A stretch of 64,000 bases of DNA from positions 4,092,001 to 4,156,000 of the forward strand of contig NC_079232.1 of the NCBI RefSeq assembly GCF_028502605.1, in the 5' to 3' direction. Position 1 is the first letter of the stretch; every line of letters starts with the position of its first letter. The notes under the pieces are model-generated. The model did not search any database, was not told the origin of the DNA, and saw only the letters and a program-made list of their open reading frames with translations. The stretch comes from Trichoderma breve (lineage: Eukaryota > Ascomycota > Sordariomycetes > Hypocreales > Hypocreaceae). A program made the position numbers and the translations under genes. This document shows, piece after piece, positions 36,766 through 48,338 of the stretch.

Positions 36766-38449
36766 CGTGTGGAGGTCGATCGATCGTCGGCAAAAAGAAA
36801 GAAAAAGACAGGCCGTATCGAGGTCGTCGGAGCCGAGGAAATCGGTTCCTGCTCGTGGGCTCCGCCGCGGACAATCGCGTCGCTACGAGAGATGCGTCTC
36901 GCAGACAGCAAACACCCGCATCAAGCGTCTGCAATATGCCCGACAAACGCAATTGGCGCGACACAGGCGGACTCGGGGAATCGAATCGACACGAGTGGAG
37001 GTGCGAGGTTGACAGATTGGAAGTTCAGTTCCCCCTCCCCCCAGCTTGGGATTGTCGAAGGAGACAGACAGCAGATGGACTGGAGCCAAGCTGGGCAGGC
37101 CAAATAGGGGAACAAGCACGGACAACAGGCGAACCTGGAGAAAAAAAACCAGTTGAGGTACTGCCAAGGTGCCACGGAGGCGCTACTCGAGCACCAGAGT
37201 GACCGACTTTAGGAGGGTGCGGGGCACGTGGAGGCGCTTTTTGGGGGTCTCGTCCAGCTGTGGCCAGTGAGGGCGTTAGTGTGTGTGGGCGCTGTTTATC
37301 AGTGCGATTAGCGGGCCAGGTACCAGCAATTCCCGCGGGCTGTTGGTGCTAATGTGACGGTCAGGGACTGTACCTGTTAATAATATTGATTCATTGATAC
37401 ACCAACAATGTGAGACAGATGAGGTGAGATGCGATGTAATGAGATTGCCAAGTTGCTGCAGGTATGGTGACGCAATGGGACAGTCTGGGGTTGTTTCAAG
37501 AAAAGGCATGTGTCGGGATGAATCATGCAATGCACCAAAGTTATCAAGATGTATCATGAGCATGATGTTGTATAAATAGGAAGAAAACATCAATTCCTAT
37601 CAAATCGAAGTACAGCAGATCGACGATGCAAGACGGCGGTCTAAGCGATAATGGGGACGTCAAAAGGGGAAGGTAAAGGACGGAATCTCTCAGTTAGTCC
37701 CAGCCTAACGGAGCTGGTTGAAACCTAATTCATGCCTCGTGATTGACAGCATTAATTGTAAGGTGAGTTATCAAATTGTCTAGTGGCAGTAGTCGCATAA
37801 TAAATCAATCGCCTGTATACTCTGTCCACATGCGCATAGATACTCGATTCAGCGTCCATGGGTATAACAGCGTCAGGGCAGGGCCAATCCTTACTACTAC
37901 TAACTGCCGGGCAGCACAAATCTACCAAGATCTCACGGCATGCCCACGTATCTATGTAATAGCATAAGGTAGTACCCAATGTCTTGCATCTCGACGGCAC
38001 TGATTGGCTCTTTATTCCGTCCCCACGATCTCCTTTGCATGTGGCGCTTATCACATTCAGGGACTTGCAAAAATGACGACAGTCCAGTCTCTCACCAGCC
38101 ACAGCACCTTACCAGCCACAGTCCAAAAGTCCCAAATGGCGTTATCAAACTACAGCTTGGCAATGAGCTTCCTGAGGCGGTGCAAACACTCGAATCGCAT
38201 ACGGGCAGCTCATTTGCAACGCTAACCACCAGATATCACCTGGTAAATGAGCTCAGGTTGCGTTTTGCCCTCATGCAGCGTTCTTTGAGGTCTCATAATC
38301 TCCCTTTTTGCATCGAGGCGTCTTACAAGTGAGGCCAGAGGAAGCTTTGTTGGAAGTCATCCCTGTGAGACTGGACAGCTGTCACTCACTGCCTCTCTAG
38401 CTCCACGCTCTAAACATCAACCACACCTCCAAGGATCAGTTTGCCCATA
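36766..38449. other. divergent promoter region of zinc transporter (-) and ALG1 (+)
   Basis: No supportable gene; the longest frames overlap each other and have no domain. A short near-repeat of 'accagccacag' occurs at 38,094-38,121. Both flanking genes read outwards, so this 1.7 kb should contain both promoters. Confidence 0.5.
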
Positions 38450-40000
38450 ATGTCCACCTCCTACTACATCTCATTTGCAATATCTGCAATCATCGGTGGC
38501 TTGTCTGTCATTGCCCTAGGCCGCCTTTGGGGCTTCCTCGTGTGGCTGGCCAAGAGATCCCTTGATATCGTACCCACCCGCTATCAGCCCGCCGAGAACC
38601 CAGAGGATGAGCACATCCAGATTCTAGTCGTGGGGGATATTGGCAGAAGCCCACGGATGCAGTATCATGCTCTTAGCGTTGCAAATCACGGAAGAAAAGT
38701 GGACATTGTTGGATATAAAGGTAAGCAATTCAAGCCTTATGCTGTCCATCAAACATACTTATCCTGGGTTCGTAGAGACGGCTAGACATCCAGATCTCAT
38801 CGGCAACCCCAACGTCACTGTTTATCCTCTCGCTCCTCCGCCAGAATGGATCGCATGGGAAACGCTGCCTTTTTTCCTCAACATCCCCTGCAAGGTCATT
38901 CAGCAGTTCTGGACTCTCTTCGCAACACTCATGTACACTGCTCCCCCGGCTCAATGGATCATCATTCAGGTAACCATAACCGTATCTAGACTACAAGTAT
39001 CTCTGACTTCAAATAAGTCATTCTAACAAGCTTTTAGAACCCCCCTTCCATACCCACGTTTCACGTCGCTCTATTTGTTTCCTGGCTTCGTGGTAGCAAA
39101 GTCATCGTCGACTGGCACAACTACGGCCATACCATCTTGGCTCAAAAATCTCTCCTCCGAATCTTTGTGCCTTTCTACAAGTTTTACGAGATCAGACTAG
39201 GCAAGTATCTAGGAAATGCGAACCTCGCAGTCACAGACGCCATGACGAAGCAGCTTCAAGCCGGAGGCCGATTCAATCTCAGGAACCCCGTTTACACACT
39301 TCACGACCGGCCAGCCGAGATCTTCCAGCCCATCATCTCTCCAAAAGCACGATTGGAGTTTCTGTCTCGCCTTGCAGAGACTAAGAGCCATGCCAAGAAT
39401 ATTGTCGATGGCTCTCTGCGCCTGGTCGTAAGCAGCACCTCCTGGACAGCAGATGAGGACTTTGGTATGCTGCTTGATGCTTTAGTCGCCTACGCCACGC
39501 CATCCTCGGATCAGGAAGATGTCCCGCCCATCTTGGCCATCATCACTGGTAAAGGTCCACAAAAGGAAGCCTACCTCGAAAAGATCAAGGAGCTCCAAGA
39601 TGGCGGCAAACTTCCCGGTATCCGAATTCTCAGTGCCTGGCTCTCTAACCGTGACTACGCCTCGCTTCTCGCCTCCGCTGATCTCGGCATCTCTCTCCAC
39701 AAATCAAGCTCTGGAGTCGATTTACCGATGAAAGTGGTGGACATGTTTGGAGCAGGACTCCCCGTAGCTGCGTACGCTGGGTTTGAGAGCATTGGGGAGC
39801 TCGTAAAGGAGGGGCAGAACGGATGTGGCTTTGAGACGGTGCCCCAGCTCACTGAGATATTCAGGCGGCTGTTGAGCCTCGAGGGCGCACAAGAGCTGGC
39901 CCATCTGAAAAAAGGTGCCATTGAGGAAGGCTCACGGCGCTGGGACGAAGAATGGGACAGTGTCGTGGGGCCATTGATAGGGGTAGCCAGGCAGACATAG
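38450..40000 (+). CDS. ALG1: chitobiosyldiphosphodolichol beta-1,4-mannosyltransferase
   Basis: Adds the first mannose (GDP-Man donor) to dolichyl-PP-GlcNAc2 on the cytosolic face of the ER in N-glycan precursor synthesis. Model: exons 38450-38720, 38776-38969, 39038-40000, with 55- and 68-nt introns (GTAAGC...GTAG, GTAACC...TTAG); 475 aa. An N-terminal membrane anchor (about 8-35) precedes a GT-B glycosyltransferase family 33 catalytic region. Family markers are [26 protein letters not shown] and, near the C-terminus, [19 protein letters not shown] with the acidic loop preceding it ([11 protein letters not shown]). All junctions are in phase and restore the conserved sequence (GYK/ETARHP and IIIQ/NPPSIP). 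Confidence 0.95.
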
Positions 40001-40317
40001 GATTGACTTAATGAATGTTAAAACTTCTTTACCTGCCAGTTCCGATATGGGCTTGATGTAGCTGTATTTTGCTGCCACTATTGACAAAATTTCATCTTGT
40101 CATGCTGATGCTATCTCGCCATCAATGAGTGAAGCTCCTGCCCAGGCTCCAAAAGGATGCCGGCATCTCCAAGACGCCAAACAATGCAAACAATCAGGAC
40201 ACCCCAGTCCTTGATAAACGCCATCCACACTTTTAATATTAATAAAAGAGGAATAGAAACCCACCACGCCATTGCACACATGCACCTTGGCCCTCCCGTA
40301 TTACCCCCTCTGCACCT
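40001..40317. other. convergent 3' region of ALG1 and UBC7
   Basis: A 317-bp spacer between two convergent genes. No gene seen. Confidence 0.6.
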
Positions 40318-40949
40318 CTAGTCCTCGCCCAGACTCTCCCTCACGCACTTCCGACACCGTCTCCGATAGTCCTTGTGCTTGCCCTCCTTCTCCTCACGCA
40401 GCATCCTCGCCGCCTCGACGTTCGCAGGGCTCTCCTCGTTCGGGCTGTAGAACAAGCTAATTATGCTGAGCAGGATCGTCTCGGGCGTCTGCACGGGACT
40501 CCACCGCTCAGACGCAGACTCGTAGCCGTACTGGTCCTCCTCGGGAGGATGCAAGATGGAAATGCACAGCTTCCCATTCTCGTAAATGTTGGGGTGGAAA
40601 GGGATCGGGTCTTGGAACGTGAGCGAGGGCGGCATGTGAGGGTAGTTTTCGGGAAAGGCGAGTCGAGCACGAAAGTTGCCTCCTAGACAGTAGCAGTTTA
40701 CAAATCAGCTTTTCCGAACCGCGGTTTACAAAGGCGCCTAAGGGAGTAAAAAAAGAACAGGAATAAGAAGAAAAGAAACGCACCGCCGTAGTATTTGCAG
40801 TCGTCGTTGATCATGAGCATGACTTCCCACTCAAACATGTTGTTGTCGTTAACGAGGCCGCATGAGATGCCTGGAAGGTCCTTGCCCGTCTGCATTTCCT
40901 TGAGCTGCCGCCTCAGCAGCGAGGCGGCGGCGGCACCAGCTGAAGCCAT
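40318..40949 (-). CDS. UBC7: ubiquitin-conjugating enzyme E2, Ubc7/UBE2G2 type
   Basis: E2 enzyme acting with ER membrane ubiquitin ligases in ER-associated degradation. Model: exons 40949-40784 and 40682-40318 with a 101-nt intron (GTGCGT...CTAG) falling within YYGG/GNFRARLAFP; 176 aa. The UBC fold is complete: HPNI at 85-88, active-site Cys95 in ENGKLCISIL, and the acidic loop insertion after the active site (HPPEEDQYGYESASERW) that distinguishes Ubc7/Ube2g2 from most E2s. The C-terminus is Arg/Lys-rich. The model is slightly longer than the usual ~165-170 aa because of an Ala-rich N-terminus. Confidence 0.95.
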
Positions 40950-41480
40950 GGCTGTAACGAGGAGGTGGCCGATGCTCGAATGAATTCGGATTGAATAGGT
41001 ATTTAGGTGATGCCCTATCGTGAGTGGGCTGAGACGAGGGAAGCTGCAGTATCGTGGGAATGCCCAATGTGTAAGAGGAGGGAGAGACGGCGTTAAGCGC
41101 TTGATACGGACGAAATGGCCTGGCCTGGGCTATCATGGATGGGGTTTGGCAGCAGCGCTGGAAGCTTTGGGGGGCTGCGGGGCTCGAGGTCCGCTATTCC
41201 GGCACCAGCTGAGTGGCACACGACCCCCAGCAATTGAACCTGGATGGCCACCGGGGATTTGGAGATTTGCTACTAATGTGCAGATTGCTTTCATACTTGG
41301 ATCTTTATATCATTATTTAGTATGCTTGAATATGTACAGATATATATACCGCTCATTCAATGTTCCCTTACATTGCGTCCATATGCTGCTTCGTCCCTGC
41401 TCCGTTGAGTCCTGTCTTCAAATCTCCTCCAGTCTGGGTATCATTAAATCATCCAATCACTCCCTCACTTCCACCACAAA
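40950..41480. other. intergenic region, UBC7 promoter and SNU23 3' flank
   Basis: No gene seen. A long chance frame on the plus strand runs antisense into SNU23. Confidence 0.55.
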
Positions 41481-42256
41481 TCATTTCTTCGACGAGCCAA
41501 ACCCGGTAAATCCCATCTGTGCCATCATATCGTCCTCGTCATGCTCTCCTTCAATCCGCACATCTTCACCGTACTCCGTCTTGACCTTGGCCGCCTGCTC
41601 CTTCTCCTGGCGCTTCTTCTCTGTTTCCTCCTTACGCTTCTTCCTCTTCTCCTCCGCCTCTTTTTGCATCTCTTCTTCTCTTAGCTGCAGTCTCTCGTGA
41701 AGACTTGTGGCTTTTTCCTTCTCGAGGTCCTCTTTCCGGCGAATATAGAACTCGATTCGCTCGTGCACTTCCTCGACAGTAGCTCGCTTGACTTCGGTCG
41801 TCTGGCCCGTGTTGAGCAGATGCTGTGTCGTATTCAAGTGCTACACGTGCTTTATTAGTCCCGTATCACAGCCATATTTCACCACAAGATGCATATACAT
41901 ACCTCGACCCATTGTAGGTTGTCCTTGAAGGTAAGATCACAGGCCTCACAGTAGAAACCGGCGCCTTTGCCTCGTTTTCCAACACCCGTTCCCGCAGGCA
42001 CCAGCTGTGTCTTTCCAACCTGTGCGCTCACGTCGATGATATTTCTCCGCGCCGACGTATACGTCTCATTACCCGTCAAGGGCTTGTGGTACTTCTTGCC
42101 GGCGAGCTTGGCCTCGTAACGCGCCTTGCCCTCCTCCCTCTCCTTGGCCTCGCGTTCCTTGGCTTTCGCTGCATATTCGTCGAGATCCCAATTCTTTCGG
42201 AAATCAGTATCCCCCGCTGCCACTCCGTAGGCGCTTTTGCTCTTTGAATCAGACAT
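41481..42256 (-). CDS. SNU23: U4/U6.U5 tri-snRNP protein Snu23 (ZMAT2-like)
   Basis: Spliceosomal protein of the pre-catalytic B complex that helps position the 5' splice site region. Model: exons 42256-41903 and 41840-41481 with a 62-nt intron (GTATGT...GTAG) falling within the zinc finger; 237 aa. N-terminal features are the conserved FRKNWDLDEYAAKAKERE helix and the RRNIIDVSAQVGKTQLV stretch. The U1-type zinc finger reads YCEACDLTFKDNLQWVEHLNTTQH in part, with C-x2-C and the paired His. A Lys/Glu-rich coiled segment and an acidic DEDDMMAQMGF tail follow. Size and domain order match the family. Confidence 0.95.
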
Positions 42257-42486
42257 GTCGGCTAGTTGAATTGCGTCGTTGGAAATAGGTGTAAGGAAAA
42301 AGAAAGCGGCTTAGGAACGGGCAGATTTAGACGCGACACCAGAAACCGCCGAAGCCTTTGGCATAAGCGGCAGACAAGGGTCAACCGGCGCTAAGATAAG
42401 AAATTGTCAACCCCACCGCGGGGCAGCTCCGAGAAGGACTTTTTTCCAATTCATACAAACAATCTGCATGTGTCAATCGAGCCAAT
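42257..42486. promoter_or_regulatory. short divergent promoter between SNU23 and DPH5
   Basis: Only 230 bp separate the start codons of the divergently transcribed SNU23 (-) and DPH5 (+), so both promoters must fit or overlap here. No clear TATA box is visible. Confidence 0.55.
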
Positions 42487-43459
42487 ATGCTGTACCTTGT
42501 TGGCTTGGGTCTCTCTGATGAGACGGACATCACCGTCAAGGGCCTCGAGGTGGTCAAGAAGGCCTCGCGTGTCTACCTTGAGGCTTACACAAGCATTCTG
42601 CTCGTGGACCAGTCCATTCTGGTATACATACAAAACATGTTTTGATGGGGGAAAACAGCTAACGCTGACTCTCAAAGTAGGAAAACTACTATGGACGACC
42701 GATAATCATTGCCGACCGTGAGATGGTCGAGTCAAACAGCGACGAGATCCTGAGAGATGCCCAAACCGAGGATGTTGCCTTTTGCGTTGTTGGAGATCCC
42801 TTTGGGTTGGTTACACTTCGGCCATGTCCCTGGCATTTGACTGACAGTATATACCCAGAGCTACTACACACACTGACCTCGTTATCCGAGCTCGCGAACT
42901 ATCTATCCCTGTGCGAACCGTACCGAACGCTTCCATCATGTCCGGCATTGGAGCCTGCGGCCTTCAGCTGTACAACTTCGGACAGACCGTCTCCATGGTC
43001 TTTTTCACCGATAACTGGAAGCCCTCTTCATTCTACGACAGGATAAAGGAGAACCGGGAGATTGGTCTACATACATTGGTTCTTGTCGACATCAAAGTCA
43101 AGGAGCAGAGCTTGGAGAACATGGCCCGAGGCCGACTAATTTACGAGCCTCCTCGATACATGACCGTTGGACAGTGCGCGCAGCAGATGCTCGAGATCGA
43201 AGAGGAACGCAAGGAAGGCGTTTACACCAAGGACAGTCTGGCCATTGGTGCTGCTAGAGTTGGAGGCAAGACGGAGAAATTCGTCGCAGGAACACTCGAG
43301 GAGCTGTGCTCTGCAGATGAGGAGCTGGGACCGCCTCTGCACAGCCTTGTCCTGCTGGGAAGGAGAGCTCACGAGCTTGAGCGCGATTTCGTTCGTGAAT
43401 TCGCTGTGGACAAGGAGAAGTGGAACAGGATATGGCAGGAAGAGTACGGAAAGCAGTGA
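42487..43459 (+). CDS. DPH5: diphthine methyl ester synthase
   Basis: S-adenosylmethionine-dependent methyltransferase of diphthamide biosynthesis, modifying the histidine of elongation factor 2. Model: exons 42487-42621, 42681-42805, 42859-43459; 286 aa. The N-terminus [16 protein letters not shown] and the motifs SILLVDQ, VVGDPFGATTHTDL and [20 protein letters not shown] are diagnostic of the DPH5 branch of the tetrapyrrole-methylase fold. Intron 1 is 59 nt (GTATAC...GTAG). Intron 2 is 53 nt and uses a weak donor GTTGGT with branch CTGAC and acceptor CCAG; it is needed because it restores the invariant DPFGATTHTD. The C-terminus is complete. Confidence 0.95.
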
Positions 43460-43570
43460 AAGTCACGATAGAGGTATAATTATAAGATATGACGTTAATT
43501 CATGAAATAACCTTGAGTACATATGATTCCTTTCCCTCTGTTTTTCCAGTTTTCACACTTTTTCAGGTAA

Positions 43571-44252
43571 TCAGACATTCGAGGCACGCCAGTTACTAAC
43601 TTCCTCGGCCGAAATCTCCCGCAGCTTATTCACATGAGCGGGCTTCCCTGTGATCACCCCTTGAGCCACCTCAGCAGCGCGGCTGATGAAGTTGCCGGTC
43701 TGCAGCGAGTATGTCACGGTGGTCGTCTTGACGCGAATAATGCCAATGCGAGGATCATTCTCCGACCCATCATGGACTCCGTCGCCAAGGTCGCCCAGCC
43801 ACGCCTTCAGTCCGCTGCTGTACGTCTCCTTGACCAGCTCGCGATCCGTCACCAGGCTTGCTTTGCCCGAGACGGACGCCCACTCGCCAGAGCTATTGAT
43901 GAAAGACACGTTGACGTGGGGGTCATTGGACAAGTCGTGAGTTTTTCCGGATTCGGTATTCGTGTGGAAGAGGAGATCGATGCCCCCGGATTCCTATATA
44001 TAGAGATTAGTTTGTCTTTAAGCATGTGACGGAAGGGGGTGTGCCTCCACTTACCGTTGCAGCCAGGGCCATGCAGCGAGAGACTAGGTTGTTCTGCGAC
44101 GACGCCTCGATCGTGGTCATCATGCCGAATTTACAGGTGGTGGTGAAATCAACGAGATCCGTCACCTTGGTTTGTAGGTCGGCTTCATCTTTGTTGACCT
44201 TGGTGTAAGGGTCGGCAGGCTTGTCGCCGAGAGTTGCGCTTGCGGTAGACAT
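43571..44252 (-). CDS. bli-3: BLI-3-like pyridoxamine 5'-phosphate oxidase-fold protein
   Basis: Small FMN-binding split-barrel protein of the general stress protein 26 / pyridoxamine-phosphate-oxidase-like family. It resembles the Neurospora blue-light-induced gene bli-3; the enzymatic activity is not established. Model: exons 44252-44055 and 43993-43571, with a 61-nt intron (GTAAGT...ATAG) joining ALAAT to ESGGIDLLFHTNTES; 206 aa. Typical family segments are CKFGMMTTIE, SNDPHVNVSFINSSGEWASVSGKA and the WLGDLGDG region. A perfect CRE palindrome lies 236 bp upstream of the start, consistent with stress or light control. The symbol is assigned by resemblance only. Confidence 0.88.
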
Positions 44253-46247
44253 GTTGTGGAAATAATGTTTGTTGAAATGGTATATATTACCTATGGGAGA
44301 TGAGAGTGTAATAGTTGGATTGCTTAAGTGTATATAGACTTTCGACTTACATGGACATACCTTATATACCTAACTTATGGTTCCCGGAGATCTTATACCA
44401 AGGCACAGGTCTATGATACACCACATCCATCATAGGTACGTAAAATCGAAAGCAAGGGGCGATGGTCGGGAGAGATGTGCTGAATCATGACGTCAGGAAG
44501 GTGGTGTTTGGCCACAACACTGTACACGTTTAAGCAGCGTAGCAATTTAAACAAGTCCAAGCCAAGTCATCTGATGACGCTTTAGTTTACCATTGGAAAC
44601 TGAGTTGAAGCCAAACAACAACGGCATCTTTTATCGTTCGATGGCGTCCCGAGGTTGGCGTTGCCTACCCTGGAGCCTGGGGTCTGGAGCCTGGGTTTCC
44701 CATTATCCGGATCGAACCACCCTTGATAAAGTAATCCTTTTCGCTTCGGCATCCCTGTTTGTTTGGGATTCAGGTACAGAAACCAATCGTGTACTTTGTC
44801 CGTACAGAGTGAAATCGGGATTTGAGACATTGGCAGCTGGAATTGGAGCGATGACAGGCGAATCAATCATCATAGGTATGGTGCAGAGGCAGATACCTTA
44901 ATACCCACGATAGATAGCCGTCTCCACGATAGCGACAATTACTTACTGAGGTTAGTCGATGCTTGCCTAGTCTCCGACGGACCTGTGGAAATCGCCATGC
45001 CCAGCCCAGGGTCCATTGAGTAAGTATTAGGCCATGTCCCCTCGACGACCTGATTACATGAGGTGTACATTCAGTTGAAGCAATCTCACAGGGACCACCA
45101 CACACCCTTCGGCCATAGCAATTCTACCTTATTACCTGGTACTCAGTAATACACACCAAGATTCTGCCGTGCTGACGGCGAACCGTCCGTCACCTGATAT
45201 CGCGTCCTCTTCACCTTCGGCAAGAGCCAAAGCCCGCCGCGGATGCCGTAATTGACGCCGTTCCTTCTTCTATTCCCCGCGCCATTCTCCCGCCGTTTAT
45301 TCCCACCAGCGATTCCGGAAGGCACGACTTGCTGTTCCTGCAATAACTGCCACCGCGGATAAAGTCCTGCTGCCAATTCCGAACACTGGGGAAGTGGCGG
45401 CCACTTATCTCGAGGCAGGAGCCCGTCGAGTCAGGTCCTTCCGCTCTATCGCTCTATCGCTCTCTTCTCGCCTTCTTGCCTTGAAGTTGGGCCCAGTTCC
45501 CAACCTTTTTTTCTCCTTCCCTCGGCCTCTCGGATTGTGCGGCCAGATTGCCAGCCAAGTGAATTTGTCCTTTTCTTTTCTTTTCCTTTAATCCTCCTTG
45601 TCCTCCTCGTCCTCAGTCTTCTTTGTCATCTTCCCATTCGTCATCCTTGTCTACTTGGGACTTTTACCCATTCGGCGTATTTGCCGAATCATCCTCAATC
45701 TGGCCATTTTATTTCTCCCCAATAGCCGACCAGCTGCTCCCAAAGTGCCCTGGTTGCTGCCAGCTTGCCCAACCCGCGAACCATCTCTCTCATCGGTGAA
45801 TCACGGTCAATCGTATCCTGTTTACTGCCTGCCAACTGTCCAGCAGCTGCGGGAGCCGGCATCCCTTTTATTCACTGTGCCGAACCGAGGGGGAAAGTCA
45901 AGCTGGCATTGAGTCGCACAAGGCTGGTTGCTTTGTGTGCCATTTCTTCCCTCGTCTTTCCCTCCGACTTCCACATCAACTTCACACCTCGCAAACTTTT
46001 CTTTCTTCATTTTGTCGTCGTTTCATCGTGTGTCGTTTGTCAGTTATCAAACCCATCCAGTGGGCTATTCCCGTTCCGGCGTATCAGCAGCCGCGTATTA
46101 CAGTCAACTTGAGTGTCAGGTGCTTTTTCTGTTGTTGAGATTTGATTTGAGGAAATTGTTTCAGCACTGCGTTATCTTCCATTAGACGCCTTTGTCCATT
46201 CATCGTCATTTTATCATTTCCATTGCAGCAAGCGAATTCACAGCAAG
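44253..46247. other. divergent promoter region of bli-3-like (-) and F-box-like (+) genes
   Basis: Two kilobases without a supportable gene. The right half (45,400-46,200) is markedly CT-rich on the plus strand, like a long fungal 5' leader for the gene that starts at 46248, with several short upstream ORFs. Some of it may be spliced leader (for example CAG/GTGCTT at about 46,120 to TTGCAG at 46,228). Confidence 0.5.
44488..44495. promoter_or_regulatory. CRE/ATF palindrome upstream of the bli-3-like gene
   Basis: A perfect TGACGTCA, the binding site of CREB/ATF-type bZIP factors such as fungal Atf1/AtfA, 236 bp upstream of the bli-3-like ATG. Stress-activated kinase pathways commonly act through this element. 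Function here is inferred. Confidence 0.5.
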
Positions 46248-47752
46248 ATGACTGGACAGGTAAGGATACGATTCCCCGTTACATTGGACTTTTTTCCCTT
46301 TGCAGATTAGATACTCATGCTCCTCCGCAGCTTGTGTTTCCGTGGGAATGCCGCGATAAAGAGGACCAGGCATGGATTGCCTATAATAATCCTCTCCGCC
46401 GGACCAACCAGATTCTCGTCGAGGAGAATATGAGACTCAAGCGAATCCTTCGTGAAAACGGAATCTCTTGGTCGCCACTGGCGCAGACTCATCTGAATCA
46501 AAACGATCCCACACGGCGCAAGACCCGATCTTCCATCGCCGCTGCTGGTCCTAGTGAATCAACTTCGCCATTCTTGCCTACCGAAGTCCTCTTGCGGATT
46601 CTCAAGTTTGCCATGAAGAGCAAATATCCAATCATTGACCCCCTCAGCACTGTCACGGCTGAAAATCTTACGGATGAAGAGAAGAAGAGAGGTAACCAGA
46701 TTGCCATCCACTTCCTGGCCACCTGCAAAGCAATGCATGCCGAAGGCACTCGGTTCCTTTGGGAGTCTAATCACTTCATCTTCACCACCCCACAGGCTCT
46801 GCGAAACTTTAGCGAGCTCAGTTTCCACTATCGGCACAAGATTCTGCATATCAATATGCGAGTCATTGCCCGTTATTACGATGACCAGCGTCGCAGGCAC
46901 AAGCTCGAAAAGTACTATCACCCAGACTTGAAGAAGGATCAGCCTCTCAAGATCCACATGCGCCCAAAAGAGTCGCCTCTTGTCCGCGGTGGCTTTCGCT
47001 GCTACACCTGGAATCAGGTCATCGATTTCCTCTTGGCTCTTCGTGCGCCGTTTGACCCGACTTACAAGGACAAGAAAAACCCAAGACCAAGACTGCTCCC
47101 ATCCCTGTCTTCTCTGCGGCTTGACTTGGTCAATTTTTCAGATTCTCTGCTGCCATTTTCCGGATCCGAGCTTCACGAAGTGGCATCTCACGAGTTGGGA
47201 TGTACCTTGAATGAACTGCAAGTGACCGGAATGCCATTTGACGATGTTGGTATGAAGGCCTCTGCCGAGCTCAGCGGTCTGGTGAAGGACGAAGGCCTCT
47301 ATCTGGATGCATCTGCCGCCTTTATTGCCCACCCCAGAGGTCTGCAGAGCCTCTCGGGAGATAACTGGTGTGCTCGAGTGATTAGGGCATACAAGGACCT
47401 CAAGGAGGAAATGGAGGAAGAAAGCCTTGGGCTGAGTGGGGAAGACGACGATGAGAACGAACAATTCCATCTGCATTCGTTTGAGGGTTATCACAAGATA
47501 GGCACACTGCCCGCCGCTCCCTCCGAGGAAGGCCACCCCCCATCAACTCGCGACGAGAAGAGAGTCATCTGGAAGAAGGTCCCCGTCACCCGCGAATCCG
47601 ACAAGCGCATGTGGATCCAATTCTCTCGAACTAACGGATATGAGATTGAAGATTCGGTCTGGGATAGTGACGAAGATAGGATCTGTCCGTGCTGCGGCGA
47701 ATCCCACCCCGGCTCGTCCATATTGGGGTTCATGAGCGACGACTACGAGTAA
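46248..47752 (+). CDS. conserved fungal F-box-like protein
   Basis: Protein of a fungal F-box-like family of unknown target. Proposed model: exon 1 46248-46259 (ATG ACT GGA CAG), a 71-nt intron 46260-46330 (GTAAGG...CGCAG), exon 2 46331-47752; 477 aa. The start was chosen because the coding-like stretch LVFPWECRDKEDQAWIAYNN lies upstream of the first in-frame ATG of the long frame, and this splice gives MTGQ joined to LVFPW in phase. The alternative acceptors at 46305 and 46310 lead to stops or a frameshift. After a Leu-rich N-terminal helix (NQILVEENMRLKRILRENG), an F-box-like segment (FLPTEVLLRILKFAMK) precedes a C-terminal region with an acidic patch and a CPCC motif (ICPCCGESHPG). Confidence 0.78.
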
Positions 47753-48338
47753 GAGGCTCGTTGTGTTTATTTGTTTGTGCATTGCCCACGTCATGATTTG
47801 AGATAATGAAGGAATTTACCGCGGCAGAGAGATGTTGCGTAGTATTATGTGCTTAGATACCCCCGCGGATGGTGGCAAAAAAAGGGAGCTCTGTACTTGA
47901 TGGAAGCAAAATACAAGTGGGTTTAAACGGCTGCTAGTCTGAGATTTGCGAAGCTATGCAATAAATTCCATGTTGCCACTGCCTCGGTTGAGTGTTAGAA
48001 GTGGTTTGAGATTCGTGCAAGTGTTTGTAGACTGACATGGGCCGTGAGGGCTGCTGTAAGGGGTCGAGTAGATGACGCTGATCTCACTGCGACTTACTTG
48101 ACACAAACACGTCAATTTATCAGTGAAAAAGAGTGCAGTTTATTCGCTGTTATACTAACAAAGTGTTTGAGAGAATTGTAGTCGCTATAGCCGAAGATTG
48201 AGGCCAGATTGATGAAAACCATGCATCGTATACGACATCAGATTGGCAACTCCCGCCTGTGAAACCCCCCAACTGGCATTATCTCACATGCCTAGATTTA
48301 TACCGCCTCGGAGATGTTCCATCCTGCCCTTGCTTCAA
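47753..48338. other. convergent intergenic region at the left edge of the accessory island
   Basis: Between the F-box-like gene (+) and the NACHT_N fragment (-). No gene seen. Confidence 0.55.

Noticed and set aside
22026..42256. Possible functional cluster of ER genes (GPI8, ALG1, UBC7, zinc transporter)
   Set aside because: They are scattered among unrelated genes over 20 kb in mixed orientation, with no shared promoter motif visible; chance proximity is sufficient.
46260..46310. Alternative acceptors for the first intron of the second F-box-like gene
   Set aside because: Splicing MTGQ to the acceptors at 46305 or 46310 leads to an early stop or frameshift; only the CGCAG ending at 46330 continues the conserved frame.
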